The notes under the pieces: model-generated
Database searches by the model: none
What the model saw: the letters and a program-made list of their open reading frames with translations, nothing else
Told to the model about the DNA's origin: nothing
Part shown: in pieces, positions 1 through 9,090 of the stretch
Numbering within the stretch: the stretch's first letter is position 1
Layout: each line of letters starts with the position of its first letter
Source of the DNA: Pseudomonadota bacterium
Lineage (GTDB): Bacteria; Desulfobacterota; Desulfobulbia; Desulfobulbales; Desulfocapsaceae
Assembly: GCA_018820855.1 (NCBI GenBank)
Contig: JAHJNL010000010.1
Coordinates: 124,001-188,000 of the forward strand
Direction: 5' to 3'
Length of the DNA: 64,000 nucleotides
Program-made: the position numbers and the translations under genes

Positions 1-2
1 AA

Positions 3-479
3 CCTCTTAAACCCATAGTCTTTAAGCAGTGGGATATGATCATTCTGGCGGGTCCGACCTGGTCCTATAATCCTTCAGGTCCTATTCTTTCACTGCTGGA
101 CAGGGATGGTGAAAAACTTTTCAGCGGACAATCGGTTTTGCCGTTGATTTCCTGTCGAGGATATTGGCGGGTACATTTTTGGGGACTGCATTCTCTTCTG
201 AAAAAATGTGGGGCAAAGATTATCTGCTCTCCCATTGTTTTTTCCCATCCTACCCCTGAACCGTGGCGTACCATCGGCGTATTTTTAAAACTTGCCGGGA
301 AGGATCCCGAAGTGGGAACTTCTTGGTTTGGCAAGTTTTATCCGAAGTATGGGCATAGTCGGATACAGATGGAGCGGGCATATAGACTTGGTAGAGAACT
401 GGGACATGATATCATGTCAGGCACGAAACCGTCAGAACTCCAATTTCAGGCACCGGTTCGCAGTGAAGCGAATTCATGA
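3..479 (+). CDS. Flavodoxin-fold protein, C-terminal part (5' end outside window)
   Basis: The frame is open from the first bases of the window to the TGA at 477-479, so this is the 3' portion of a longer gene and the ATG at 36 is internal. About 158 residues are visible. They contain a hydrophobic strand ending in LAGPTW, then NPSGP, a second strand in VLPLISCR and a third around KKCGAKI, the order expected in the C-terminal part of a flavodoxin-like fold. The segment order recalls proteins annotated as dialkylresorcinol condensing enzyme (DarA) or as NAD(P)H-dependent flavoproteins. That name is a resemblance only, and no resorcinol-synthesis genes are in view. It converges on the prepilin peptidase gene, which starts on the other strand 90 bp away. 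Confidence 0.55.
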   Translation, partial: PLKPIVFKQWDMIILAGPTWSYNPSGPILSLLDRDGEKLFSGQSVLPLISCRGYWRVHFWGLHSLLKKCGAKIICSPIVFSHPTPEPWRTIGVFLKLAGKDPEVGTSWFGKFYPKYGHSRIQMERAYRLGRELGHDIMSGTKPSELQFQAPVRSEANS

Positions 480-568
480 GAGTGCATTTCTGAGGTACTT
501 TGAAAAATTAAAGTGTTGCCCGAGTCAAGGGACAGGAGAGGGTTCATCTGTGAAGAAGTAGGGCCTGT

Positions 569-1369
569 TCAATACGGAAAAGAGACAGTGAGGTAATACT
601 GATACAAGTGAAAAATCTGTTCTCGGAAAAAAACGTAGGTAAGGGCAGCCAGGGAAAGAAAAGGGCCAAAGGGAATGCGGGTCTGCCCCCCCTTCTTCTG
701 TTTTATCATGGCCAGCAGGCCTATGAATGTGCCGCTGAGAGAGCTTGCGAAGATTACAAAAGGCAGGGCTTGCCAGCCAAGAAAGGCACCGATCATTGCC
801 AATAATTTGATATCACCGCCTCCCATCCCCTCTATCCGTCGCCACAGAAAATAGATCAGGGCAATGCCGTAGAGTATACCTCCTCCTGCGAGAATACCGA
901 TCAGAGAGTCACTCCAATGCAGTGCAGGGCTGATCAGGGAGAAGAGCAGGCCGGCAAAGATGCCTGGTAATGAAATGATGTCCGGGATGATCTGGTGTTT
1001 GATATCTATCCAGATAATGACCAGCAGGGCGGCACAAAACAGAAAATAGCCTGCTGCTGTAACGCTCAAACCGAATTGTTGCACCAGGGCAGCAGAAAGC
1101 AGGGCCATGCTCAGTTCTACCAGAGGATACTGGAATGAGATCTTCTTGTTGCAATGACCGCAACGCCCGCGCAGAAAAAGAAAGCTGAGTATGGGGATGT
1201 TTTCATACCAGTGCAGTTCGGTCAGACATGCGGGACAATGAGAGGCGGGAAAGACAATGGATGCCTCTTCTCTGGGAAGGCGGAGGATGACTACGTTGAG
1301 AAAACTTCCGACAATGGTCCCAAAAAGGAAAGCAGTGACGATGGAAAAGCTTGTAAAATCTATGAGCAT
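569..1369 (-). CDS. pilD: Type IV prepilin peptidase / N-methyltransferase (A24 family)
   Basis: Inner-membrane aspartic protease that removes the leader of type IV pilins or type II secretion pseudopilins and N-methylates the new N terminus. At 266 residues it has the usual family length. An N-terminal cytoplasmic loop carries paired CxxC motifs (Cys45/48 and Cys70/73), as in the bifunctional form. The two catalytic aspartates sit in the WIDIKH segment (about residue 122) and in the GGGDIK motif (about residue 186). The rest is a series of hydrophobic membrane segments. No pilus or secretion genes lie next to it here, so its partners must be elsewhere. It stands alone on the minus strand, with the start 126 bp from the divergent pyrK. 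Confidence 0.93.
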   Translation of the reverse strand: MLIDFTSFSIVTAFLFGTIVGSFLNVVILRLPREEASIVFPASHCPACLTELHWYENIPILSFLFLRGRCGHCNKKISFQYPLVELSMALLSAALVQQFGLSVTAAGYFLFCAALLVIIWIDIKHQIIPDIISLPGIFAGLLFSLISPALHWSDSLIGILAGGGILYGIALIYFLWRRIEGMGGGDIKLLAMIGAFLGWQALPFVIFASSLSGTFIGLLAMIKQKKGGQTRIPFGPFLSLAALTYVFFREQIFHLYQYYLTVSFPY

Positions 1370-1495
1370 AAGGGTATTTTAATGAATGCAGATAAAATGG
1401 GATGCAGGGCAGCATAAACTGTCCCTGCTCTTATTAATGTCTTCACCGGGTTTTTTAAAAAAACTCCAGATTCTTTTTACAATGTAGCCTTAACC

Positions 1496-2281
1496 ATGTC
1501 TCAAATCCAGGAAAAAACACAAGTTATCCGTTTAGAACAGTTGACCTCTGATATTGTGCGCTTGACGCTTGATGCACCGGAGATCTCCTCCATTGCCAGT
1601 CCGGGACAGTTTGTCATGATACGCACTGGAAACACCAGTGATCCCCTGCTGCGCAGGCCCTTCTCCATTTCGCAAACGAGCAGTGATGGAAGCTTTCAGA
1701 TTCTCTTTAAGGTGGTAGGGCGGGGGACCAGTCTTCTTTCCCATTGCCGGAAAGGGGAATATCTTTCGGTATTGGGTCCGTTGGGGCGAGGGTATCGAAT
1801 TGACCCACATCGTCTTGCCTGTCTGGTAGGTGGCGGCATGGGGATTGCACCGTTGCTCTTTCTCGGCAAAACGATCATGCGAAAATATCCGGATCAAGGT
1901 CCTGTGGTTGTGCTGGGAGCGAAAAACCGTGAGGAGCTTGCGCCTCTGATTGATGATTTTGCAGACCTTGGTCTCAAGGTGCATGTGGCAACAGACGACG
2001 GTTCTCTTGGGCATCATGGACTGCTTACCGATGTCTTGAAAGCCCTCGATCTTGGTCCTCAATGCACGACCTATGTCTGCGGTCCCAAACCGATGATGAC
2101 AGCGGTTCATCTCTTTTGTCGCAGTAAACATTATGGCTGCCAGGTTTCGGTTGAGACTTCCATGGCCTGTGGCATGGGAGCCTGTCTCGGATGTATTGTT
2201 CCCCTGGAAAAAGGGGGGTATGGACATTCCTGTTCAGACGGTCCAGTATTTGATGCAGAGGAGTTGGTATGGAGTTTGTAG
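1496..2281 (+). CDS. pyrK: Dihydroorotate dehydrogenase B, electron transfer subunit
   Basis: FAD and [2Fe-2S] subunit of class 1B dihydroorotate dehydrogenase. It passes electrons from PyrD to NAD+ in pyrimidine synthesis. The 261-residue protein has the ferredoxin-reductase layout: a FAD-binding barrel with an RRPFSIS motif near residue 57, an NAD-binding half with VGGGMGIAPL and CGPKPMM, and a C-terminal cluster motif with Cys225, 230, 233 and 246 (C-x4-C-x2-C-x12-C). The start at 1496 gives the normal N terminus. Its last 13 bp overlap the start of pyrD, which indicates translational coupling and 1:1 subunit production. NAD-linked class 1B enzymes are common in anaerobes. Confidence 0.94.
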   Translation: MSQIQEKTQVIRLEQLTSDIVRLTLDAPEISSIASPGQFVMIRTGNTSDPLLRRPFSISQTSSDGSFQILFKVVGRGTSLLSHCRKGEYLSVLGPLGRGYRIDPHRLACLVGGGMGIAPLLFLGKTIMRKYPDQGPVVVLGAKNREELAPLIDDFADLGLKVHVATDDGSLGHHGLLTDVLKALDLGPQCTTYVCGPKPMMTAVHLFCRSKHYGCQVSVETSMACGMGACLGCIVPLEKGGYGHSCSDGPVFDAEELVWSL

Positions 2282-3213
2282 AGTCTAAAGCCCCGGCTGT
2301 TGACCTCCGGGTTTCCATCGGTTCCCTGAGTCTGAAAAATCCAATCATGACCGCCTCAGGTACCTTTGGCTACGCCAAGGAATTCGAGCCCTACGTCAAC
2401 CTGCATCGTCTGGGGGCGGTTGTGGTCAAAGGGATCTCCCTCCTGCCTCGGGGTGGTAATCCGCCTCCGCGCATCATTGAGACCTCCTGCGGTATGCTTA
2501 ATGCAATCGGCCTTGAGAATGTTGGTGTGGAACGGTTTATTTCCGAGAAGATGGATTCCTTGAAGGGCGTGAATGTACCAGTGGTGGTGAATATTCTGGG
2601 CGACACTGTGCAGGAGTATCGGGAGATCAGCAAAAGGTTGGCCGACGTGGATGGTATTGCAGCCATTGAAGTCAACATATCTTGTCCCAATGTAAAAAAA
2701 GGCGGTGTGGCCTTTGGCACAGTGCCTGAGATGGCAGCAGCCGTAACTGCGGCAGTCAAGGAAAGCTGTTCGGTCCCGGTCATTGTCAAACTCTCTCCTA
2801 ATGTGTCGGATATCACCGTCATTGCTCGTGCTGTCGAGGAGGCAGGGGCAGATGCCGTATCACTTATCAATACCCTCATTGGTATGGCCATAGATCATCA
2901 CACCAGGCGTCCCGTACTGGCCAATGTCATAGGAGGACTTTCCGGACCTGCCATCAAACCGGTGGCCCTGCGTATGGTTTTCCAGGTGTCGCAAGCTGTT
3001 GCCATACCGGTTATTGGTATCGGCGGTATTGAAACGGTTGATGATGTCATTCAATTTATGCTGGCCGGAGCCACTGCAGTACAGATAGGCACCGCCAATT
3101 TTATTAATCCCAGGGCCAGTGAAGAGGCAGTAGAGGGGTTGAGCCGATACGTTGTCGACCAGCAGTTACGCTCGGTACGGGAACTTATCGGTGGCCTTAT
3201 CCTTGCCGATTAA
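2269..3213 (+). CDS. pyrD: Dihydroorotate dehydrogenase B, catalytic subunit
   Basis: FMN subunit that oxidises dihydroorotate to orotate in the cytosol, the fourth step of UMP synthesis. The 314 residues form the usual single TIM barrel. The active-site base is Cys139 in NISCPNVKKGG, which marks class 1 enzymes (class 2 use Ser). FMN phosphate-binding glycines are visible in GIGGIE and GATAVQIGTANF. The gene starts inside the end of pyrK and ends 5 bp before the DUF1232 gene, so the three are probably one transcript. Confidence 0.95.
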   Translation: MEFVESKAPAVDLRVSIGSLSLKNPIMTASGTFGYAKEFEPYVNLHRLGAVVVKGISLLPRGGNPPPRIIETSCGMLNAIGLENVGVERFISEKMDSLKGVNVPVVVNILGDTVQEYREISKRLADVDGIAAIEVNISCPNVKKGGVAFGTVPEMAAAVTAAVKESCSVPVIVKLSPNVSDITVIARAVEEAGADAVSLINTLIGMAIDHHTRRPVLANVIGGLSGPAIKPVALRMVFQVSQAVAIPVIGIGGIETVDDVIQFMLAGATAVQIGTANFINPRASEEAVEGLSRYVVDQQLRSVRELIGGLILAD

Positions 3214-3218
3214 AGCAG

Positions 3219-3482
3219 ATGTCTCTCAAGGTTAGTCCCCAGGAAACAAAGATGCGGACATGGAACAGGATAAAATCCTGGGTCAGTCTCCTCTTGCGCC
3301 GGGAGACACCGTGGACGGTGAAGGCTATTCTCGGCGCTGCCATTGTCTATCTCCTGTCTCCCGTTGATCTTATCCCGGACTGGATTCTGGGCTTTGGCCT
3401 TCTTGATGATTTGACCATTGTTTCACTTTTAGTGGCGCTGGCTCTGAAAATGGCTCAGAAAAATGAGTTAACTCATAAGTGA
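3219..3482 (+). CDS. DUF1232 (YkvA-type) small membrane protein
   Basis: An 87-residue protein with the DUF1232 signature: LLSPVDLIPDWI followed by GLLDDLTIV and a second hydrophobic stretch. Two short membrane segments, or one re-entrant hairpin, are likely. The function of this family is not established. It starts 5 bp after pyrD and is probably co-transcribed with pyrKD, but nothing in the sequence links it to pyrimidine synthesis. The first 25 residues are basic and hydrophilic, so an internal ATG at 3252 (MRTWNR) is an alternative start. Confidence 0.75.
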   Translation: MSLKVSPQETKMRTWNRIKSWVSLLLRRETPWTVKAILGAAIVYLLSPVDLIPDWILGFGLLDDLTIVSLLVALALKMAQKNELTHK

Positions 3483-3663
3483 AATAAGGCAGGTCGAAAA
3501 TGCCTATGAACGTCCAATTGTGAATAAGCAAAGAAGAAGCAACTGACATGAGCATGAAGCAAGTGTTTGTGCGGAGTTATAGGTCAGAAGGTTTTATCTC
3601 TTTGATCTTCCCTGCTCGTCTTATTGTTAACGTTAAAATATGATCCTTTCAAATTAGTCAAAT

Positions 3664-4365
3664 ATGACTCAACACTCTTTTCATCATCACCGTATCTGCG
3701 TCTCCATTGGCCGTGAGACCATCGATGACGCTCTGGCCGCTGCAGATTCAGCGGCCTCTTTGGCCGATGTCTTGGAAATTCGTCTGGACAGTCTGTCCGT
3801 TCCTGCAATTTCGCCGTTTATCAGTACACTCAATAAACCTCTTCTTTTCACCAATAGACCCAAGTGGGAAGGCGGTCACTTTGACGGCCGGGAGGAACTG
3901 CGCATTGCGACCTTGGTGGAGGCAGTGAAAGAGAACTGTGCTTATGTTGATCTTGAGGTGCTGGCCCCCGCTTCCTCCCATCAAGAATTGTTTATGGCCC
4001 TGCAGGGTGTAGACACCAGATTGATCCTGTCCTGGCATAATTTTCAGGAGACGCCAACGCGTGAAGAACTGGTGGGCCGGATGGCGATGATGCAGGATAA
4101 GGGCGCAGATATCGGCAAGATCGTGACCCTGGCCCATTCCCATCAGGATGTGCTTCGGGTATTACAGCTGCAAGAGGTTGCCGAGCAGCTTGGGTTTCCC
4201 CTGATTGCCTTCTGCATGGGGCGTGCGGGCGTGATCAGCCGAATTGCCACAGTGGAACTTGGCGGTTATATGACCTACTGCGCGGTCAGTGAGGACGAAA
4301 CCACTGCCCCAGGCCAGCTCTCTCTTGCAACCTTGGCTGAAATCTATTCCTTGATGGGTACGTGA
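3664..4365 (+). CDS. aroD: 3-dehydroquinate dehydratase, type I
   Basis: Third step of the shikimate pathway: cis-dehydration of 3-dehydroquinate through a Schiff base. The 233 residues match the type I (AroD) fold. The Schiff-base lysine is Lys152 (IGKIVTLA) and the general acid-base is His125 (LSWHNF). EIRLDSL near the N terminus and FCMGRAGVISR near the C terminus complete the active-site signature. It is 4 bp upstream of aroE and begins an aroD-aroE-aroA gene set. The region before it (3483-3663) shows no gene and probably holds the promoter. Confidence 0.94.
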   Translation: MTQHSFHHHRICVSIGRETIDDALAAADSAASLADVLEIRLDSLSVPAISPFISTLNKPLLFTNRPKWEGGHFDGREELRIATLVEAVKENCAYVDLEVLAPASSHQELFMALQGVDTRLILSWHNFQETPTREELVGRMAMMQDKGADIGKIVTLAHSHQDVLRVLQLQEVAEQLGFPLIAFCMGRAGVISRIATVELGGYMTYCAVSEDETTAPGQLSLATLAEIYSLMGT

Positions 4366-4369
4366 GACC

Positions 4370-5194
4370 ATGGTGATCAATGGGAAAACAGCCTTGTATG
4401 GTATTGTCGGCAATCCTGTCGCTCATTCCCTGAGTCCTGCCATGCATAATGCAGCCCTGGCAGACCTGGACATAAACGGGGTCTATCTGCCTTTTCCGGC
4501 ACCGGATATTGAGGCTGCCATTACTGGTATACGTGGTTTAGGCATCCAAGGCGTAAGTGTTACCATACCCCACAAAGAAAGTGTGATGGCCTTACTTGAT
4601 GAGATAGATCCTGTGGCCAAACGTATAGGTGCTGTAAATACCCTTATACTTCAGGCAGATGAGAACGGAAAAAAACTCATAGGCTTGAATACCGACTGGC
4701 TTGGTGCCACCCGTGCTCTGGAGGAGGAAACAGGTCTCGATGGAGCCCATGCCGTACTCATTGGGGCTGGTGGCTCGGCCCGTGCCATTGGTTTTGGCCT
4801 GCTGGAAAGGGGGGCAGATCTAATCCTGTGCAGCCGAACCGAATCACGTGGACGGAGCATGGCGGAGGAACTTCGTTGTCCTTGGGTTTCATTGGCCGAA
4901 GCGGAACATTTGTCCGGTAATATCCTGATTAATGCCACCTCGGTGGGGATGCAGCCAAATACTGCAGTAAGTCCGGTTCCTGCCACTATTCTTTCCCGTT
5001 TTCAGGTGGTAATGGACATCGTCTATGCTCCACTTCGCACACGCCTGTTGCAGGAGGCAGAATCGGCAGGCTGTAAAACGATCAACGGCCTGGAGATGCT
5101 TCTCTATCAAGGCGTTGCCCAGTTTGAGCAGTGGACCGGCAGGGCTGCTCCGGTGGAGGTTATGCGTAAAGCCCTGGCTGCAGCATTGGGATGA
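4370..5194 (+). CDS. aroE: Shikimate 5-dehydrogenase
   Basis: NADPH-dependent reduction of 3-dehydroshikimate to shikimate. The 274 residues show the substrate-binding N-terminal domain with NPVAHSLSPAMHN, the catalytic lysine in VTIPHKE, the NTDW motif, the dinucleotide-binding GAGGSARA loop near residue 128 and a C-terminal NGLEMLLYQG stretch. All are diagnostic of AroE. The start lies 4 bp after the aroD stop. A gap of about 90 bp separates it from aroA, so the three genes may form one operon with an internal spacer. Confidence 0.95.
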   Translation: MVINGKTALYGIVGNPVAHSLSPAMHNAALADLDINGVYLPFPAPDIEAAITGIRGLGIQGVSVTIPHKESVMALLDEIDPVAKRIGAVNTLILQADENGKKLIGLNTDWLGATRALEEETGLDGAHAVLIGAGGSARAIGFGLLERGADLILCSRTESRGRSMAEELRCPWVSLAEAEHLSGNILINATSVGMQPNTAVSPVPATILSRFQVVMDIVYAPLRTRLLQEAESAGCKTINGLEMLLYQGVAQFEQWTGRAAPVEVMRKALAAALG

Positions 5195-5287
5195 TATTCG
5201 TAATGTTGTCTGCATGTTAGCTGTAAACTTAAGTGTCGAAGAGGACATTTTGAACTATAAATAGACTTCGATTGGAAGCAATTTTAA

Positions 5288-6568
5288 GTGAAGAAGAGAA
5301 TGAAAGAGATCATACCAGTATCATCAATTAATGCCACAGTCAGAGTCCCGGGTTCAAAGAGTCTTACTCAGCGGGCTCTTATCGCAGCAGCCCTTGCCGA
5401 CGGCTCCAGTAAATTGATCGGCCCTCTGGCCAGTGAAGATACTAGTTATACCTCCCAGGCCCTTGAACAGATGGGAATAGATGTGGAACGAGGGGAGGAT
5501 GTCTGGTCTGTTCACGGCAAGGGTGGTCAGATTGTTTCTCCTGACAGAGAAATATTTCTTGGCAATAACGGGACCGCCACCCGTTTCCTTACCTCGGTGG
5601 CTGCTCTGGGGCACGGCCCCTTTCGCATCGATGGCGAAGAGCGGATGCGGGAGCGACCTATCGGCCCATTGATGGCGGCCTTAAAAGGCTGGGGCGTAGA
5701 TATAAGTTCCGTTGAGGGAACCGGATGTCCTCCTCTGCTGCTGGCCAGTAAAGGACTGTCAGGCGGGGCCACTGTCCTGCCGGAAGGGAAATCCAGCCAG
5801 TATCTCTCTTCCCTGCTCCTGGTTGCTCCTTATGCGGTAGCTCCGGCAACTCTAACAGTTGTGGGAGAAGTCCTCTCAAAACCATATGTGGCCATGACTC
5901 TTTCGGTAATGTCCGATTTCGGTATTGATGTGGATTGTAACAGTGAGTTTACCTCTTTTACCATTCCTCAGGGAAAATATCGGGCCATGGAGTATCAGAT
6001 CGAAGGCGATGCCTCCAACGCCTCTTATTTCTGGGCCGCTGCTGCAATCACTGGTGGCAGGGTGACGGTGTCCAATGTGCCGGTTCCTTCATTGCAGGGT
6101 GATGCTGGATTGGTTCCGCTCCTGGCACGTATGGGTTGTGAAGTCAGCCGGGATGGAAACGGCATTACCTTGCAGGGGCGTGACCGCCTGGAAGGAATTA
6201 CGGTGGATATGGGAGATATGCCGGATGTGGTGCCAACACTCGCTGTGGTAGCTGCCTTTGCTCATGGCAAGACCGTCATCAATAATATTGCCCATCTGAG
6301 GATCAAAGAGTGTGATCGTTTGAGCGCTGTCCTGACAGAGCTTGGCAAGATGGGGGCCAAGGTGGAAGAGGGAAAGGATTTTATGGTGATCCACGGATCA
6401 GGCGGTGAGGGAATGCATGGGGCCGAGATCGAAACCTACAAGGATCATCGCATGGCCATGAGTTTTGCTGTGGCAGGTCTTCGGGTACCCGGTGTTCTGA
6501 TTCGTGATGAAGACTGTGTCGCTAAATCCTTTCCTGACTTCTGGAAACGGTTTGAATGGCTGCGCTGA
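5288..6568 (+). CDS. aroA: 3-phosphoshikimate 1-carboxyvinyltransferase (EPSP synthase)
   Basis: Transfers enolpyruvyl from PEP to shikimate-3-phosphate, the sixth step of the shikimate pathway. It is full length at 426 residues. Motifs in order: PGSKSLTQRAL (phosphate and shikimate contacts), GNNGTATRFL, a KSSQYLSSLLL segment, GDASNASYFWA, RIKECDRL and DHRMAMSFA. The GTG at 5288 is taken as the start; an in-frame ATG at 5300 is possible and would drop four residues. No shikimate kinase or chorismate synthase gene follows, so the pathway is completed elsewhere. Confidence 0.95.
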   Translation: MKKRMKEIIPVSSINATVRVPGSKSLTQRALIAAALADGSSKLIGPLASEDTSYTSQALEQMGIDVERGEDVWSVHGKGGQIVSPDREIFLGNNGTATRFLTSVAALGHGPFRIDGEERMRERPIGPLMAALKGWGVDISSVEGTGCPPLLLASKGLSGGATVLPEGKSSQYLSSLLLVAPYAVAPATLTVVGEVLSKPYVAMTLSVMSDFGIDVDCNSEFTSFTIPQGKYRAMEYQIEGDASNASYFWAAAAITGGRVTVSNVPVPSLQGDAGLVPLLARMGCEVSRDGNGITLQGRDRLEGITVDMGDMPDVVPTLAVVAAFAHGKTVINNIAHLRIKECDRLSAVLTELGKMGAKVEEGKDFMVIHGSGGEGMHGAEIETYKDHRMAMSFAVAGLRVPGVLIRDEDCVAKSFPDFWKRFEWLR

Positions 6569-6689
6569 GTTGTTATACCGATTTGAGATTATTTGCTTTT
6601 CGTTTGCTACTAAGATAAGCTTTTATAAGCGATATGGTAGGCAGATTGCATCAGTCTGCAGAGATATGAAGAAAAAAAAGGAGAAGACA

Positions 6690-7640
6690 ATGAAGCGATC
6701 TATTTGGGCAGGCCTGTGTTTGGGGTTAGCTGTTCTTTTGCAGATGAGTTGTGCTTCTGCGGAGAGCACCATTCCAGCTCCGCCCTCCGGTAACTTGAGG
6801 TATTCCATCACAGTCACCGAGTTTAAAAATGAGGCTGGCTGGCAGGGAAAATGGAGTGTGGGAGACGGCATGCAGACTGCCATGACCAATCTTCTTCACG
6901 AATCAGGATGGTTCATTGTTCTTGGTGACGGCGAAATGCGGCAAGCTGCCATGGCTGAACAGGATTTTGCTGCCTCCGGACGTACCGCGCAAGGTAAGAA
7001 AACAGCCAAAATCGGCAGGATGACGCCGGCCCAGCTCCTGGTCCGTGGTTCTATTACGCATGTCCAGGATGACACCGGCAGTGGTGGCGGCGGTCTGAGT
7101 TTTCAAGGTTTCAGTATAGGTGGTTCTGCTGGTAAGGCTGAGATGAATGTTACCATTTATCTGGTCGATTCGGAAACAGGACAGGTGAAGGCCTCTACTG
7201 ATGTTATCGGTACATCCGGCAAGAAAGGATTTACCGTTGGCTATCACGGAGGAGCACTTGGCGGTCTGGGCGGGAACCTCGGCGGCGAGATGAAGGATAA
7301 CGTGGGCAAGGCCATGGAGGATGCCGTGGGGCAGGCCGTTATGTTTCTTATCCAGCAGCTGGAAGGAATTCCCTGGGAAGGTTCTGTTGTGATGGTCAAA
7401 GGTGGACAGGTCATCATCAATCGGGGCAGTCGTGAAGGGGTGACTGAGGGCAGGGAATTCAAGGTCGGATCCGTGGACGTGTTAGTGGATCCGGATACCG
7501 GCGAGGTCCTTGATTCGGAGATGACCCAGGTGGGAACCATTAAGGTTTCCAGGACTAAGGAAAAGATTTCCTATTGTGCGCCGATTTCAGGTGCTGAAGG
7601 GATACAGAAGGGTATGTCTGTTTTTGCCATGGATCGCTGA
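6690..7640 (+). CDS. Secreted CsgG-like protein
   Basis: A 316-residue exported protein with a CsgG-type domain: ITVTEFKNEAGW near residue 40, then LLVRGSITHV and a glycine-rich hairpin region. CsgG proper is the outer-membrane curli export pore, and many CsgG-domain proteins outside curli operons are uncharacterised. The ATG at 6690 was chosen because AAAGGAG lies directly upstream; the frame stays open further upstream. The N terminus is a signal peptide ending in CASA. The cysteine there lacks a good lipobox, so signal peptidase I cleavage after CASA is more likely than lipidation. The C-terminal about 100 residues, with VMVKGGQVIINRGS and a VDVLVDPDTGEVL strand pair, form a separate beta-rich domain. 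No curli genes are adjacent. Confidence 0.8.
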   Translation: MKRSIWAGLCLGLAVLLQMSCASAESTIPAPPSGNLRYSITVTEFKNEAGWQGKWSVGDGMQTAMTNLLHESGWFIVLGDGEMRQAAMAEQDFAASGRTAQGKKTAKIGRMTPAQLLVRGSITHVQDDTGSGGGGLSFQGFSIGGSAGKAEMNVTIYLVDSETGQVKASTDVIGTSGKKGFTVGYHGGALGGLGGNLGGEMKDNVGKAMEDAVGQAVMFLIQQLEGIPWEGSVVMVKGGQVIINRGSREGVTEGREFKVGSVDVLVDPDTGEVLDSEMTQVGTIKVSRTKEKISYCAPISGAEGIQKGMSVFAMDR

Positions 7641-7667
7641 TACGTTCTTATTGTCTCATCATAACGT

Positions 7668-7703
7668 AAAATGGGTGTTAGGAAATATTCCAACACCCAT
7701 TTT
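7668..7703. terminator. Bidirectional intrinsic terminator
   Basis: A perfect 12-bp stem, AAAATGGGTGTT against AACACCCATTTT, with a 12-nt loop and T residues continuing to 7707. It sits between two convergent genes, the CsgG-like gene (+) and the small periplasmic protein (-), and has the A/T flanks needed to work in both directions. Confidence 0.85.
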
Positions 7704-7716
7704 TTTTGTGAAAGGA

Positions 7717-8070
7717 TCAGTGACTGATGATGATTGAATCGGATCGTTCCAGGACTCCCTTGCGGGCCCGCATGTACTCCTTGACTTCGAGCATCACGTT
7801 TTTTGCTTCTTCCTGGCTGAGGGTGTAGACCTTGTAACTTCCGCTGCCGTCATGGATAAGTAACTGTTTCAGTTTCTGTCCGGGATGCTGGGGATGGCTG
7901 CAGTCACCATCTCCCACCTTGTAGATTTCGTCCGGTCCCACTGTGGCAAATCCTGTGTTGCCGTTGCAGTCTATTGTTTCAAAAACTACCTTGTAGGGAT
8001 CGTCAGCAAATCCCGGGGAGGAGAGGAGGGACAGGAGCAAAAGAGTGGAAAAAGCAAGGGTGGCTTTCAT
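7717..8070 (-). CDS. Small periplasmic protein of unknown function
   Basis: A 117-residue protein with a clear signal peptide (LLLLSLLSS, cleavage after GFA near residue 22) and a perfect AGGAGG ribosome site 6 bp before the ATG. The mature part has two cysteines, in TIDCNGN and GDCSHPQ, that could form a disulfide in the periplasm. The C terminus is rich in charged residues. I do not recognise a family. It lies downstream of the SAM-hydroxide adenosyltransferase gene on the same strand, with a 210-bp spacer, and faces the CsgG-like gene across a shared terminator. Confidence 0.7.
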   Translation of the reverse strand: MKATLAFSTLLLLSLLSSPGFADDPYKVVFETIDCNGNTGFATVGPDEIYKVGDGDCSHPQHPGQKLKQLLIHDGSGSYKVYTLSQEEAKNVMLEVKEYMRARKGVLERSDSIIISH

Positions 8071-8280
8071 GGAAACCTCCTGTGTAATAGGCTGAAGATT
8101 GAAGGTTCGGTAACGGTTGAAGAGACAACAATGGGATGAAGTTATGTTGATCTGTTCGAAGAAAAATCAGTGCGCGACTGCACCATTTAAACTTGCTGGT
8201 TTTTTCCTCAGCCTTCAGCCGGCCTTTTCTCTCTTTTACGTATAGCACATGCATGAATGGAAAACAAGACATCTGCCTTC

Positions 8281-9087
8281 TCAGGAGTGGTATGTGATAA
8301 GGACTCCATCTCCCACACTGCACTGCAGAATTTTGGCAGCATTTCCGTTGTTAACCGCAATTTCCAGATGTTTTCTGCTGTCGAAAATAGCCAGGAGATG
8401 GTCAACAGGCACAGCAGTATAGGAACTGTTCAGACCGTCAATGGAATGCTTACCGCACTGGATGGAGAGTTCTGTCTTGTTGTGCATAGCGGCTAGATCC
8501 GTTGCCGTGATACTGGTACGCAGGTTGCCGAAATGATCAATGTGAATGATAGTGCCAAGAATACGATTTCCGTCGTGTTTGGCTGCAGGTAGTTCGATTT
8601 GACAGCATTTTGCCGGATCAATGGAGCTCCCGACATGATGTAACTCCATTCCCAGGCAAATATGTGCAGCAACAGGTGCCATGATGTCTCTGCCGTGGAA
8701 AGTTGTGGAAATGTCTGCAAGGAAAAGGTCCCGGTTGTCCAGGGTATAGGCCTGCTGCACCAGGCCCTTTTGCAGGAGTTGTGTGAAAACTCCGTTGTCG
8801 GGTCCCACAAAAAAATGATTGTCAGCCTGTAGCCCTAGGAGTTTCCTGGAGGTACCGACACCCGGATCAATGACAATAAGATGGACGGTTCCCACTGGAA
8901 AGTAGTGGTAGCTGGCAAAAAGTGTGCAGGCTCCTTCTCTGATATCCTGCGGCGGAATGGAATGGCTGATGTCAATGAGTGTTGCAGCAGGCGCATAGGA
9001 GAGGATGACCCCTTTCATTACCCCTGCAAATTCGTCAGTCAGGCCAAAATCAGTAGTAAGCGTTATGATTTGCGGACTAATTGTCAT
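8281..9087 (-). CDS. SAM hydroxide adenosyltransferase (DUF62 family)
   Basis: Family of enzymes related to fluorinase and chlorinase. Characterised members cleave S-adenosylmethionine with hydroxide to adenosine and methionine; the physiological role is unclear. The 268 residues start with LTTDFGLTDEFAGVMKG and include VIDPGVGTSR, GPDNGVF and a TFHGRDIMAPVAA motif, followed by the beta-barrel C-terminal domain with HIDHFGNLRTSI. Length and motifs are typical of the hydrolytic branch. It begins 3 bp after the methyltransferase gene and is probably co-transcribed with it, pairing a SAM user with a SAM-cleaving enzyme. Confidence 0.88.
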   Translation of the reverse strand: MTISPQIITLTTDFGLTDEFAGVMKGVILSYAPAATLIDISHSIPPQDIREGACTLFASYHYFPVGTVHLIVIDPGVGTSRKLLGLQADNHFFVGPDNGVFTQLLQKGLVQQAYTLDNRDLFLADISTTFHGRDIMAPVAAHICLGMELHHVGSSIDPAKCCQIELPAAKHDGNRILGTIIHIDHFGNLRTSITATDLAAMHNKTELSIQCGKHSIDGLNSSYTAVPVDHLLAIFDSRKHLEIAVNNGNAAKILQCSVGDGVLITYHS

Positions 9088-9090
9088 ACG

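Noticed and set aside
6504-6689. N-terminal extension of the CsgG-like protein
   Set aside because: It overlaps the end of aroA, and the ATG at 6690 has a perfect ribosome site and signal peptide.
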